Numbered from the stretch's first letter, positions 27,054-35,834 are shown. The stretch is 64,000 nt of DNA from Bacillus_BA songklensis (GCF_042649685.1 NZ_JBHRZT010000072.1:744001-808000), one strand, 5' to 3'. Numbers and translations are program-made. The notes: generated by a model not told the origin, from the letters alone.

Positions 27054-27989
27054 ATGTCAGAAGAGCTTTCCTACACCATTGAAGAAGTGTCAAAACTTTT
27101 AAAGGTATCAAAACTAACCATATATGATCTCGTTAAAAAGGGAGAACTGCCTGTTTTCCGTGTTGGAAGACAAATGAGAGTAGATGCAAAAGACTTGGAA
27201 AACTATATAAATGGCAATAAGTCTACTCAGAGTTCCACAAACCCGGTTCCCCTCATTGCCCCCCATAGAGCTGAAACAAAAAAAGATCACAACATCGTCA
27301 TTAGCGGGCAGGACTTAGTTTTAGATATCCTTGGGAAACACATTGAAAAACATTCGGCGTATAAACCATTGCGATCCTATGCAGGAAGTTTAAACAGCCT
27401 TATCTCTATGTACAATGGGGAGTGCGACATTGTTAGCCTGCATATGTTTGACGGAGATACAGGAGAGTACAATCTCCCTTATATAAAAAAGATTTTAATA
27501 GGTTATCCCTATATTCTACTAAATCTTATCTCAAGGAAGGCAGGACTTTACGTTCAAAAAGGAAACCCCCTAAACATAACATCGTGGGCAGATTTAGGTC
27601 AGCAGCATGTAAAAATCATTAATAGAGAGAAAGGGTCAGGAGCACGCATCCTTCTTGATGAGCAGCTTAGAATCCATCATATTTCTCCTAGAAATATTAA
27701 AGGATATAAACACGAAGAGACAAATCATTTAAGTGTCGCATCCGCCATTTCGAATGGACTAGCAGATGCGGGAGTAGGAATTGAAAAAGCAGCTAAAATA
27801 GTTGAAGTAGACTTTATTCCATTAGTAAAAGAGCGTTATGATCTCGTCATTCTTAAAAAACCTGAAAACGAAGAGCTCATAAAAATCGTAAAGGAGATTT
27901 TGACAAACTCTGCGTTTAAGTCAGAAATCAACTCATTGGGTGACTATGATATTTCACAGACAGGGAATATTCTATATGAAACATTTTAG
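27054..27989 (+). CDS. yvgK: Helix-turn-helix regulator with molybdate-binding-like domain (YvgK-like)
   Basis: 311 residues. An excisionase-type winged helix (YTIEEVSKLLKVSKLTIYDL, residues 6-25, to GRQMRVDAKDLENYI) is followed by a periplasmic-binding-protein-like domain (about 80-305, HNIVISGQDLVLDILGKHIE). B. subtilis YvgK has the same layout and faces modA. It probably senses cytoplasmic molybdate and controls modA. ATG chosen after CGGAGGG at 6 bases; an ATG 2 codons before touches the ribosome site. Confidence 0.85.
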   Translation: MSEELSYTIEEVSKLLKVSKLTIYDLVKKGELPVFRVGRQMRVDAKDLENYINGNKSTQSSTNPVPLIAPHRAETKKDHNIVISGQDLVLDILGKHIEKHSAYKPLRSYAGSLNSLISMYNGECDIVSLHMFDGDTGEYNLPYIKKILIGYPYILLNLISRKAGLYVQKGNPLNITSWADLGQQHVKIINREKGSGARILLDEQLRIHHISPRNIKGYKHEETNHLSVASAISNGLADAGVGIEKAAKIVEVDFIPLVKERYDLVILKKPENEELIKIVKEILTNSAFKSEINSLGDYDISQTGNILYETF

Positions 27990-27990
27990 C

Positions 27991-28021
27991 TGAAAAGGAT
28001 GATATTCGTCTTCTCCTTTTC
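27991..28021 (+). terminator. Terminator of the yvgK-like gene
   Basis: gaaaagga and tccttttc pair across a loop right after the stop codon. Confidence 0.6.
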
Positions 28022-28217
28022 CGTGTTTTCACCTCTCGCATATACTGGTTGTGATATTTAATCATCCATAAAATATTTTGCCGTATCCCCTATACGTATA
28101 TTAATATACCTCATAAGGTATGAAGACGTTTTTTTTATAAAAAATGTTTTTCGCAGTGTATGGATAAAAAAAGAATGCAAAACAATAAAGATAAAAAATA
28201 AGAAAGGGGCATAAACG

Positions 28218-28595
28218 ATGAACAAAATCATGGTCATGTTCGTTTTTTTGTTTTTTATCCATCATATCCCTGCTGCTGGCGAGGAACGGAACATAACGAA
28301 TGCTGATAATGAGCACTTGTATGTATTTTTGCAAATCAGTCCTGAAGAATATGATTTAATGTGGAAAGAAGGCAAAACGTTGGCGGAAATCGCCAAAAGC
28401 CAGGGAGTGTCAGAGCGGGAGCTTGTGCGCTATCTATTTGAAAAAGAACTGGAAACCATGCGTGTTTCCTTAAAAAACGGAGAGTTATCACATGTACAAT
28501 ATATTCAAAACATATTAAGACTAAAAGAAACCCTTCTTCATAAGATTCATGGAAATCCGCATAAGGAACCATCAAGCGAGAAAGTATCCAATTAA
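28218..28595 (+). CDS. Secreted protein of unknown function
   Basis: 125 residues with a signal peptide (IMVMFVFLFFIHHIPAAGEE), then a helical region containing EYDLMWKEGKTLAEIAKSQG followed by VSERELVRYLFEKELE, a helix-turn-helix-like pattern reminiscent of DUF2680 domains of exported proteins. AAGGGG ribosome site and a good terminator show a real single gene. No function known. Confidence 0.7.
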   Translation: MNKIMVMFVFLFFIHHIPAAGEERNITNADNEHLYVFLQISPEEYDLMWKEGKTLAEIAKSQGVSERELVRYLFEKELETMRVSLKNGELSHVQYIQNILRLKETLLHKIHGNPHKEPSSEKVSN

Positions 28596-28599
28596 AAAA

Positions 28600-28634
28600 C
28601 TGAATCAAAGAGGGGATTTTCCTCTTTGATTCAG
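28600..28634 (+). terminator. Terminator
   Basis: ctgaatcaaagagg and cctctttgattcag are perfect 14-base arms, 5 bases after the stop codon. Confidence 0.85.
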
Positions 28635-28764
28635 CCTAGCTTCTTATTCTTTGCCCATACTATCGATTTTTGTGTCATCCCATGTTGTCCCGCTCTCCTT
28701 TATTTAAGAACTAAAAAACCCCGGCCGAACCTGAAGGATTTTAAACGGAGAACCATGCCTCTTT

Positions 28765-28899
28765 TCATTTAAAATGGTTGTACAAAGATACCTTGGCTAT
28801 TCCGCTGGTATCCGCTATTTCTTGCACGGGTATACCATGATGGCCTTTTTGAACGAAAAGCTTCATCGCTGATTCAATAATTGTATTCTTTCGGTTCAT
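28765..28899 (-). pseudogene. TetR-family regulator fragment, helix-turn-helix only
   Basis: 44 codons: MNRKNTIIESAMKLFVQKGH, then HGIPVQEIADTSGIAKVSL and YNHFK before a stop. This is the complete DNA-binding half of a TetR protein; the ligand domain is gone, unrelated DNA follows. It resembles the regulator at 21984 in the same region. Overlaps the end of the small gene at 28874-29044. Confidence 0.8.
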
Positions 28900-29044
28900 T
28901 CCGTTCCCGTCCTTTAATGCTTTCATCTGTACCATCTACTCGATCATGCACATGATAAAATGAAAATGAACTTCTTGGTGGACATACTTCTGCTTTTACT
29001 CCGTTGCGTTTTAACTCTTCAATAAATTCTCTACTCACTGGCAA
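28874..29044 (-). CDS. Small uncharacterised protein, TTG start
   Basis: 56 residues: MPVSREFIEELKRNGVKAEV, then CPPRSSFSFYHVHDRVDGTD and a charged end. Start TTG with AGGTG 7 bases upstream. Codon use is gene-like and the frame ends inside the TetR fragment. No family recognised. It could also be the end of a rearranged larger gene. Confidence 0.5.
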   Translation of the reverse strand: MPVSREFIEELKRNGVKAEVCPPRSSFSFYHVHDRVDGTDESIKGRERNEPKEYNY

Positions 29045-29221
29045 CCGTATTCACCTCGCCTTATCAATATGTCTATGTATATAGAATGAGTCATTTTTTC
29101 TTTGTTCTTAAACATCTTCCTATATAGACAGACGTCGAAACAGTGAAAAAGTTACAATCTTTTTTATTTTTCAGCAGAAATGCACTGCCGGCAGTGCATG
29201 ATATGAATTCTGATTGTATGC

Positions 29222-29445
29222 TTAATCTATCAAATCGGGTTTGTGTCGTTTTTCACGCTTTGCTTGTCGTCGGAAAAAGAGTTCATACATCACCGGGATC
29301 ATACAATGGTTACTGCTGCAATCAATGATGCTAACAATGAAAAGACAATCGTTAGCGCAAATGGGAGGAAGAACTCACCTGCGGCTCCGCCAACAAACCC
29401 TGACGGCAGGAATACAACAACCGTTGTAATGGTTGAGGAATCACT
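29222..29445 (-). pseudogene. RND efflux pump (SwrC/AcrB-like) C-terminal fragment
   Basis: The minus strand reads STITTVVVFLPSGFVGGAAG, FALTIVFSLLASLIAAVTIV and, after a one-base frame change near 29305, MIPVMYELFFRRQAKREKRH. This is one transmembrane stretch of an RND pump (the segment around helices 10-11 in AcrB and SwrC). All the rest, about 950 residues, is missing, and the fragment is fused to a truncated methyltransferase gene. Confidence 0.8.
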
Positions 29446-29654
29446 TTTAACATTTCCGGAGAATTATCAATTCCCATCACATTTGCCCCTAGCCTTGCTA
29501 TTTCATAGGTCAAGTCCCCTGTTCCACAACCCAAATCTAGAATGGATTCGTTTGTTTTGGGTTGGAGAAGTGTAACAATCTCTTTTCCAAACTGAGAAAC
29601 AAAACTAAGTTGATTATCATACAAATCGGCATCCCAAACGTTTATAGAACTCAC
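29445..29654 (-). pseudogene. Truncated SAM-dependent methyltransferase
   Basis: About 70 residues from MSSINVWDADLYDNQLSFV through the SAM-binding motif ILDLGCGTGDLTYEIARLGA to GIDNSPEMLK, then the sequence jumps into RND-pump DNA out of frame. The gene keeps ribosome site and start but lost about 180 residues. Clear deletion junction near 29445. Confidence 0.85.
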
Positions 29655-29765
29655 ATGTATACCCTCCTGTCTTTTACATCATTAGCTCTTATCTGTAATT
29701 TCTAGAATGATAACGGTATTCCTTTCTAGTAAAACGATACTGCTTTGTTTATATATCAATTAAAA

Positions 29766-29792
29766 AACCTCTGAGTATAAAAAACAGAGGTT
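29766..29792 (-). terminator. Minus-strand terminator upstream of ftsZ
   Basis: AACCTCTG and CAGAGGTT with a T6 tail on the minus strand. No minus-strand gene ends here any more, so it may be left from a lost gene. No clear promoter could be assigned to ftsZ in the 160 bases that follow. Confidence 0.6.
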
Positions 29793-29958
29793 CATTGTAG
29801 TTACCATAACATACGTTAGTGGCAATCAAATAATCTACTAAATCATACAAAAAAAGATGAAAACTCCGGATAATATCGAATAATATTAAAGAAGTTCTTC
29901 GGGCACTCTTTGAATAGTGTGAAATCAAGGCAATTTGGATGAATGAGGAGGAATGATC

Positions 29959-31107
29959 ATGTTGGAATTTGATACAAATATGGACCAATTCGCCACGATT
30001 AAAGTCATCGGTGTTGGCGGCGGGGGAAACAACGCCGTGAACCGTATGATCGAGGACGGAGTTGAGGGTGTAGAATTTATTGCCGTTAATACAGACGCAC
30101 AAGCTCTTAATCAATCAAAAGCAGAGATCACGATGCAAATCGGTGCATCATTGACAAGAGGTTTAGGAGCAGGTGCAAATCCGGAAATAGGTAAAAGTGC
30201 TGTGGAAGAAAGCAAACAGCAGATACAAGAAGTGTTACAAGGTGCAGACATGGTTTTCGTTACAGCCGGAATGGGCGGTGGTACAGGCACAGGGGCAGCG
30301 CCCGCCATTGCTGAAATCGCCCGTAAGCTTGGTGCTCTGACAATTGGGGTTGTAACACGTCCGTTCAAATTTGAAGGCTACAAGCGTGCAGCAAACGCGG
30401 AAAGTGGAATTAACGCAATGAGGGAAGCAGTGGACACCTTAATTATTATTCCAAACGATCGCTTATTGGAGATTGTAGATAAAAATACACCCATGCTTGA
30501 AGCCTTCCGTGAAGCGGATAATGTTCTTCGCCAAGGTGTTCAAGGGATTTCCGATTTAATTGCTGTGCCGGGTTTAATCAACCTTGATTTTGCTGACGTG
30601 AAAACGGTCATGTCCCATAAAGGAACTGCCTTAATGGGAATTGGTATTGCCAAAGGTAAAGGCCGTGCTGCTGAAGCTGCGCAGAAAGCCATAAATAGTC
30701 CGTTACTGGAAACTTCCATCAATGGAGCTCAAGGTGTAATCATGAACATAACTGGCGGCCGCAATTTAAGTCTTTATGAAGTACAGGAGGCAGCCGATAT
30801 AGTTGCTTCTGCTTCGCACGAGGAATTAAATATGATTTTTGGTTCGTCCATTAACGAAAACTTAAAAGAAGAAATTATCGTAACTGTCATTGCTACTGGA
30901 TTCACTGAGCAAGAGGCTCCGTTATTACAAACGTCTTCCCAACCATCAATGGAAGGAATGTCTAGTCCATATCAAAAGGAACAACGTATACAACGTAATC
31001 CAACAAACCGTGGAGAACCCGTTCAAGGTTATGGCCGACACTCGGAACAGCGAGAAGAATCGCTGGATATTCCAGCGTTCTTGCGCAAACGAAAAAAACG
31101 ATTTTGA
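29959..31107 (+). CDS. ftsZ: FtsZ-like cell division GTPase (isolated copy)
   Basis: 382 residues, start at the ATG 7 bases after GAGGAGG, giving MLEFDTNMDQFATIKVIGVG. GTP-binding motif GGGTGTGAAP (about 107), NTDAQALN, and T7-loop residues NLDFADVKT are intact; the C-terminal FtsA/SepF-binding tail is DIPAFLRKRKKRF. It is near-identical to Bacillus FtsZ in the polymerisation core but unlike the housekeeping protein in spots such as FKFEGYKRAANAESG. There is no ftsA, sepF or dcw gene around, so this is probably an additional copy. It may act in division, sporulation or modulate the main FtsZ. Confidence 0.9.
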   Translation: MLEFDTNMDQFATIKVIGVGGGGNNAVNRMIEDGVEGVEFIAVNTDAQALNQSKAEITMQIGASLTRGLGAGANPEIGKSAVEESKQQIQEVLQGADMVFVTAGMGGGTGTGAAPAIAEIARKLGALTIGVVTRPFKFEGYKRAANAESGINAMREAVDTLIIIPNDRLLEIVDKNTPMLEAFREADNVLRQGVQGISDLIAVPGLINLDFADVKTVMSHKGTALMGIGIAKGKGRAAEAAQKAINSPLLETSINGAQGVIMNITGGRNLSLYEVQEAADIVASASHEELNMIFGSSINENLKEEIIVTVIATGFTEQEAPLLQTSSQPSMEGMSSPYQKEQRIQRNPTNRGEPVQGYGRHSEQREESLDIPAFLRKRKKRF

Positions 31108-31171
31108 TAAAGGAAAACTTCATCCCCCACTGAATGTTAGTTGACCTTATCGAGTTCTTACGGGCAGTTGT

Positions 31172-31217
31172 CCCCCACCTAAGCCACTTTGCTTTCCATG
31201 AGCTTTGAGGGTGGGGG
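31172..31217 (+). terminator. GC-rich hairpin after ftsZ
   Basis: cccccacc and ggtggggg frame a 30-base loop 65 bases after the stop codon. Confidence 0.55.
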
Positions 31218-31246
31218 CTTACAAATCCACAAAGTAAGAATAAAAG

Positions 31247-31275
31247 AAGCATCTGCTTTTTTCAGGCAGATGCTT
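31247..31275 (+). terminator. Second hairpin after ftsZ
   Basis: aagcatctgc and gcagatgctt with a T-rich loop. From here to 31900 (about 620 bases) I see no gene; an open frame at 31757-32026 has no ribosome site and overlaps the next gene. Confidence 0.65.
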
Positions 31276-31949
31276 TAATAAAAAAGAAATACGTTATGGT
31301 TCTGGTGCAAATCTCGAATCTTGTTAAAATATTAACAAAAATGTAAGGGTAATTCCGAATGCTTCAGTTTTCTAACCCGTTAATATTCGACGTAAAGTTT
31401 TTCATGCCGAATAAAAATTGCTCGTGGAGTAGGTAATATTCATCTTGGTTTAGATGTCTAATTTTTTTGCACCATAACCTTCAATATATGGAAGTTATCT
31501 TATTCTGTTCTAGTAGATCCCATTCTATTTAGTATTCTTTTATTAAATTTCTTTATCATTCAAAAGTTAAAGAAGCATGATAGAAAAATGGTGACTTTTT
31601 AAACGAGATGGTTATTTAATTAATGAATATACTGCTTCAAATAATACGTAAAATTTAGATTATACGCACACTTTAATGATCGGGGCCCATTCGTCATAAA
31701 ATTCAGCGACATATTTATGAAAAAAACGATGGAGTTATTATTGTTCATTTTATATCATGGCTGGACGGAAGCCAACCAGGGAAAGAGAACATAAGGCTAA
31801 TAAACATGAAATCAACCAACAAAGATTACATGAAGGGTTTTTGCACCAGAACCCTCTTAACCCCTTCATGGGTGAATACCATATTCTTCTATTGCTCTCT
31901 GAAAGTTGTATAATAGGAATAACACGACTTAATGTTTGCGGAGGACGAC

Positions 31950-32600
31950 ATGACAGCCATTTTTGCTTTTCAAGGAAATCATTTTATTACAATGTGCGGA
32001 GATGGCCGGGTATGGGATGTATCTAAAAATACCCTCATTCATGAAAATTATCAAAAAATTCATCTTCTTTCCCTGAAAAACCTGGAGCTGGCGGTCGGCA
32101 CGGCTGGACACGTAAAAGTGTTTGAACCATGTATCCAGGAAATGAAGGATAGATTATGGGGACAAAATTTGCCTGTATATCAGATATTGAGAATAGTAGA
32201 TGAAATCACTTTAAAGCATATCCGTCTTACAATAAAGAAAGAACAGGATGGACAAAACTTCGCGCTTACGTTCCTGGAGAGGTTTTTCGACTATCCCTTC
32301 TCTTCTCTCTACTTAAACGTTCAGTATTTAATTGGGGGAAAAGCGGAGGGAGAAACGTTCCTTTATCGATATGATTATCGAAATACAGAAAGGACGGTGG
32401 AAGAAATTCCAACCGGGGCTGCCTCCTACATTGGAACAAATCGGGAGACCATGAAACCTACTCTTCCGGGATTATCCCAAAAGCTGCATGCTTGTCATAG
32501 TCCTGCTTGTTGCGAAGAGATATTGTTACAGTCCATTCAACAGTTAGGAAAAGCAGAAAAAACGATCGGAGGAACCATCAAAACGATGACGATTGTCTAA
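31950..32600 (+). CDS. HslV/proteasome-like Ntn hydrolase
   Basis: 216 residues; start at the ATG after GCGGAGG. After loss of Met the protein begins with Thr (TAIFAFQGNHFITMCGDGRV), and Asp17 (CGDGRV) and a Lys at 35 (ENYQKIHLL) line up with Thr1, Asp17 and Lys33 of HslV and proteasome beta subunits; AVGTAGHVKVFE follows as in HslV (GFAGSVAD). The C-terminal part is longer and has a CHSPACC cluster near residue 182. No HslU-type ATPase adjoins. A self-compartmentalised peptidase or amidohydrolase is likely; the substrate is unknown. A TATAAT box stands about 40 bases upstream. Confidence 0.7.
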   Translation: MTAIFAFQGNHFITMCGDGRVWDVSKNTLIHENYQKIHLLSLKNLELAVGTAGHVKVFEPCIQEMKDRLWGQNLPVYQILRIVDEITLKHIRLTIKKEQDGQNFALTFLERFFDYPFSSLYLNVQYLIGGKAEGETFLYRYDYRNTERTVEEIPTGAASYIGTNRETMKPTLPGLSQKLHACHSPACCEEILLQSIQQLGKAEKTIGGTIKTMTIV

Positions 32601-32694
32601 AAGGCCACCTTTATTACCAAATACCTTTACAATTAAATAATAATGGATGTTTCTGTTCAGTACAAATAAAGTTGTTTACTTTTAACGGTTAGAA

Positions 32695-32722
32695 GCCGCA
32701 TCCTTCCGTTGAAAGATGCGGC
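32695..32722 (+). terminator. Hairpin after the Ntn hydrolase gene
   Basis: gccgcatc and gatgcggc around a 12-base loop. Two copies of aaagttgtttact stand on its two sides (32669 and 32788). Confidence 0.5.
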
Positions 32723-32818
32723 ACATTCAAAAATTAGTTGTTTGCTAAAAAAAAACACTCATGATCGAACCAAAAATACATGACAAAAAAGTTGTTTACT
32801 AAATCCCTTTATTCAACT

Positions 32819-32877
32819 ATAGCGCCCGATTGTTGAAGATCAAAGGCTGTGTTGAAGCCGTCTCGCACTTATTGAAC
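32819..32877. repeat. Long copy of the gcgcccgattgttgaagatc element
   Basis: agcgcccgattgttgaagat followed by caaaggctgtgttgaagccg and cttattgaac. Inverted, the whole stretch matches 59951-60004 with few differences. Intergenic between the Ntn hydrolase and P450 genes. Confidence 0.75.
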
Positions 32878-32934
32878 TTTAGCCCCCATTTAATAAGCTA
32901 ATTACTCGCAATAATTGAGTAGACTAGAAATAAA

Positions 32935-34194
32935 TTATATTCTCTGTTTAACATTTTTGATCACTACTTTACTATGGGGAATACTTGGCATGCTAACCAT
33001 GCTGAAACTTAAATCCTGGTCAGGAACTTCATAATCCATTCGATTCGCTAGATAATCAAGGCTCACCTTCATGACTTCAATGGTGACCCACTCCCCAGCA
33101 CAGCGATGTCCCAAAAAGTAATCACCACCTCCCTGCGGAATGAAGCTAAAAGGGCTTCCTTCCCATTTTGCAAACCGGTCAGGACTGAACAATTCAGGAT
33201 TTTTCCAAGTTTTAGGGTCATGATTTGTTCCATAAAGATCCAGCAAGGTTAACGTGCCTTCTTCAAATTTATAGCCTTTCCAGGTGAAATCTTTTTTTAC
33301 CAGCGCCACGACAAACGGAAAAAATGGATAAAAACGGCGAACTTCCTGTACAAACATCTGAGCATACTTTTCATCGCCAGATTTAAGTTTCTCCCTTTCT
33401 TCCGGATAATGGTGCACTGCCAGCGCAATGAAGTTGATGAATATAGCAATCGCCACAATCGGTCTCAAAATATTGATCACTTCTACAGCAGCGGTCTCGG
33501 TATCCAGAAGATTCCCTTCCAGATCGCGATACCAGGCAAATCTATGTAATATGGTATTTTCAGGGGGATTCACTTTCCCTTTACGAACCCTTTCAATGAG
33601 TTCTTCGATCCATATTTCTTCGTAATTCCGTGCATGTCTTCCTAGCCAATGATTTAGGCCGACTGCAGCAGCCGACTCGAACATCGCCCCCAAATTTTTT
33701 GTCAGTCTCTTAACTTCGTTTTCTTGTACCGGTACACCTGCCCACTGGCAGGCTGTCCTGCACATAATTTCCTTCGCTTCTTCATAAAGAATAACCTTAT
33801 CCATCTGTTCCCATTTATTCACTGCTATCTCCCACTGTTTTTTTGTAATGTCGGTTAGTTTTTCAAGTTCATCGGGAGACATAATCGACATAAACATTTC
33901 CTTGCGATGCTTATGGGCCTGTCCATCTAACGCCTGAACCCCATTCTTGCCAAACAATGTTTGCACAACCCGGTTTGGTGCTGCACCTTTCCTTTTGAAT
34001 TTCTCAGTGTCATAAAAAACTTCCGCAGCTTCCTTTCCTCCCATGCAGATCGCTTTCTTTCCAAGCAAACGGGTCTCGAAAATATCAGAATTAAAACTGT
34101 GACGTCTGTTCAAAATGTACTTGTATCCTTCTTCCATAAGACTCAAGCTATTATCTATTCCCTCTTCCCGAGGCATTTGATTTGTATTTGACAT
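32935..34194 (-). CDS. CYP152-family fatty acid peroxygenase P450
   Basis: 419 residues. Heme loop QGGGDYFLGHRCAGEW with the Cys ligand near residue 362; the I-helix reads LRPIVAIAIFINFIALA, where Arg-Pro replaces the usual acid-alcohol pair, the hallmark of CYP152 peroxygenases such as B. subtilis P450-BS-beta (417 residues). These use hydrogen peroxide to hydroxylate long-chain fatty acids at alpha or beta positions, some decarboxylate them. K-helix EVRRFYP present. Start ATG at 34194, 9 bases after GGAG. Single gene. Confidence 0.93.
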   Translation of the reverse strand: MSNTNQMPREEGIDNSLSLMEEGYKYILNRRHSFNSDIFETRLLGKKAICMGGKEAAEVFYDTEKFKRKGAAPNRVVQTLFGKNGVQALDGQAHKHRKEMFMSIMSPDELEKLTDITKKQWEIAVNKWEQMDKVILYEEAKEIMCRTACQWAGVPVQENEVKRLTKNLGAMFESAAAVGLNHWLGRHARNYEEIWIEELIERVRKGKVNPPENTILHRFAWYRDLEGNLLDTETAAVEVINILRPIVAIAIFINFIALAVHHYPEEREKLKSGDEKYAQMFVQEVRRFYPFFPFVVALVKKDFTWKGYKFEEGTLTLLDLYGTNHDPKTWKNPELFSPDRFAKWEGSPFSFIPQGGGDYFLGHRCAGEWVTIEVMKVSLDYLANRMDYEVPDQDLSFSMVSMPSIPHSKVVIKNVKQRI

Positions 34195-34295
34195 ATGATT
34201 CATCTCCATTTTTCATAGTAATGGTCTTATTCTTTGTAAATTTTCCCCTGTTTAGTCTCAATAAAACTTGGACCCCTAAGCAGATTTCAACCTAA

Positions 34296-34330
34296 AAAAA
34301 ATCGATTCCTGTACAGGAATCGACTTTTTT
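34296..34330 (-). terminator. Bidirectional terminator
   Basis: aaaatcgattcctg and caggaatcgactttttt flank a 2-base centre (ta); A and T runs on both sides. Confidence 0.75.
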
Positions 34331-34408
34331 AATTCTTCTTATTGATTTACCCCGCCCTTTAGCATAATAACAATTATTTCAAGTTTCTACGCTTGGCACC
34401 ATCACTTA

Positions 34409-34436
34409 TTCCAGAATATGGCCCTATTGCGGAACA
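34409..34436. repeat. Diverged copy of the gcgccc element
   Basis: ttccagaatatggccctatt then gcggaaca; resembles ttccactattgcgccc forms. Confidence 0.4.
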
Positions 34437-34597
34437 AAAAAGTTCTCTACGCTTAATTTAATAAAAGTGGCTCCATAAACGGACGTTTATGGGGCGAATA
34501 ATAACTTTATCAGAAAACAACCTGTGACTTTCTTTTTTATTTGTCGTCATTTATTTGAGATTATATGTCACCTCTTTCACGGTCATTTGACTGTGCC

Positions 34598-34720
34598 GTT
34601 TACAAAGGTATACCTTTACAAACACAAACTACGAAGCTATCAAACCCAGTAAAATCAAGTTTAAAAAGGTGATAAAAATCTTTTATAAACGTTTATATTA
34701 ATTAGACACCTTTATAAACG
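34598..34720. other. Candidate res site of the resolvase
   Basis: The gene is preceded by repeated half-sites: gtttacaaaggta/tacctttacaaac (34598-34623), tttataaacgtttata (34682-34697) and cctttataaacga (34709-34721). Small serine resolvases bind such arrays of inverted half-sites just upstream of their own gene. Confidence 0.6.
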
Positions 34721-34758
34721 AAAATGATATAATAAAGCAACAAAGTAGAAGAGGAGAA

Positions 34759-35406
34759 ATGGAATTGGAAAGTATTTACGGATACATACGTGTAAGTACG
34801 AAAGAACAGAATGAACAGCGACAATTACAAAAAATGCTAGAGAAAGGTGTGGAGGCTCGACGCATCTTTGTCGATAAAGCAAGTGGAAAAAATTTTGATC
34901 GTCCTCAATACCAATTGCTGCGGAAGATACTTGGAGAAGGTGACCTAGTGTACATAGATGCTCTGGATCGGATGGGCCGTAATTATGACGAAGTCATTGC
35001 AGAATGGAAACATATTACACGAGAGCTAAAGGCCGATATCATTGTTCTGGAAAACGAGTCCCTCTTCGACAGCCGTAAGTTCAGGGACATGGGAGATATG
35101 GGCCGTCTAATGGAAGATCAGTTTTTATCCTTACTTTCTTACGTTGCAGATCAGGAGCGTAAGAAAATTCGTCAACGCCAAGCAGAAGGAATTGCCGTGG
35201 CGAAATCCCAGGGAAAGCATCTAGGGCGGCCGCAGGTAAACTTATCAACTCTCAGTAAGAAGCAGCTTTATATAATAGAAGAAACTTATCCAAAATGGAA
35301 AAATGGAGAAGTGACTGGAGTCATATTCATGGAAATGTTAGAGTTGAAGAAAAATACGTTTTACAAAATTATGAGGGAATACGAAGAAAAAGTAGCATCT
35401 ATCTGA
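34759..35406 (+). CDS. Small serine recombinase (Tn3/Tn552-type resolvase)
   Basis: 215 residues. Catalytic domain 1-140 with the nucleophile in YGYIRVSTKEQNEQRQ (Ser about 13), DRMGRNYDEV and helix E (LSYVADQERKKIRQRQAEGI), then a short helix-turn-helix LKKNTFYKIMREYEE. It resolves cointegrates or plasmid dimers at res. No transposase accompanies it, so it may serve plasmid or element maintenance. The ATG is only 2-3 bases from GAGGAG; a TTG two codons later would have normal spacing. Confidence 0.9.
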   Translation: MELESIYGYIRVSTKEQNEQRQLQKMLEKGVEARRIFVDKASGKNFDRPQYQLLRKILGEGDLVYIDALDRMGRNYDEVIAEWKHITRELKADIIVLENESLFDSRKFRDMGDMGRLMEDQFLSLLSYVADQERKKIRQRQAEGIAVAKSQGKHLGRPQVNLSTLSKKQLYIIEETYPKWKNGEVTGVIFMEMLELKKNTFYKIMREYEEKVASI

Positions 35407-35430
35407 TAAAAGATGCTACTTTGCCTTTTG
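35391..35430 (+). terminator. Terminator of the resolvase gene
   Basis: agtagcatct pairs with agatgctact, then ttgcctttt. The next 400 bases hold a gcgccc-element copy and no gene. Confidence 0.75.
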
Positions 35431-35470
35431 TAACTCTTAAATAAAGTTTGATCGTTTTCTACCTGTGTTG

Positions 35471-35500
35471 CTCAATAATAGCGCCCTTTTATTGAATATC
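35471..35500. repeat. Copy of the gcgccc element
   Basis: ctcaataatagcgccctttt attgaatatc. Confidence 0.5.
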
Positions 35501-35834
35501 ATTGCTATCATCTTATGAAAGAAAAGCCCTCTTTCGTGTAAGTACATCTTTTCACATTTAATCTAAATCAAACTCAAACTTAAAACCTGCAAGTTTAGCT
35601 TATCAAATACGTTTCATGAAGTCCTTTTTCGGTGGGCACATGAAACTGGACATATTTTAAAGAATCCAGTTGCAACAATATATTATGTCTTCTAGTTTGA
35701 ATGCCCCCTTTTTAACTTTAGTAATGAAAATAAGCCAAAACTATGCAACTCTGTATAAAAAGCCGCATAATATCGGCTCTAAGGGTTTTATACGTTATAG
35801 AAGATTAGCTTTTCGTGACATTAACAGAGCTTTT

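Noticed and set aside
31757..32026. Open frame before the Ntn hydrolase gene
   Set aside because: No ribosome site, overlaps the better-supported gene, composition not gene-like.
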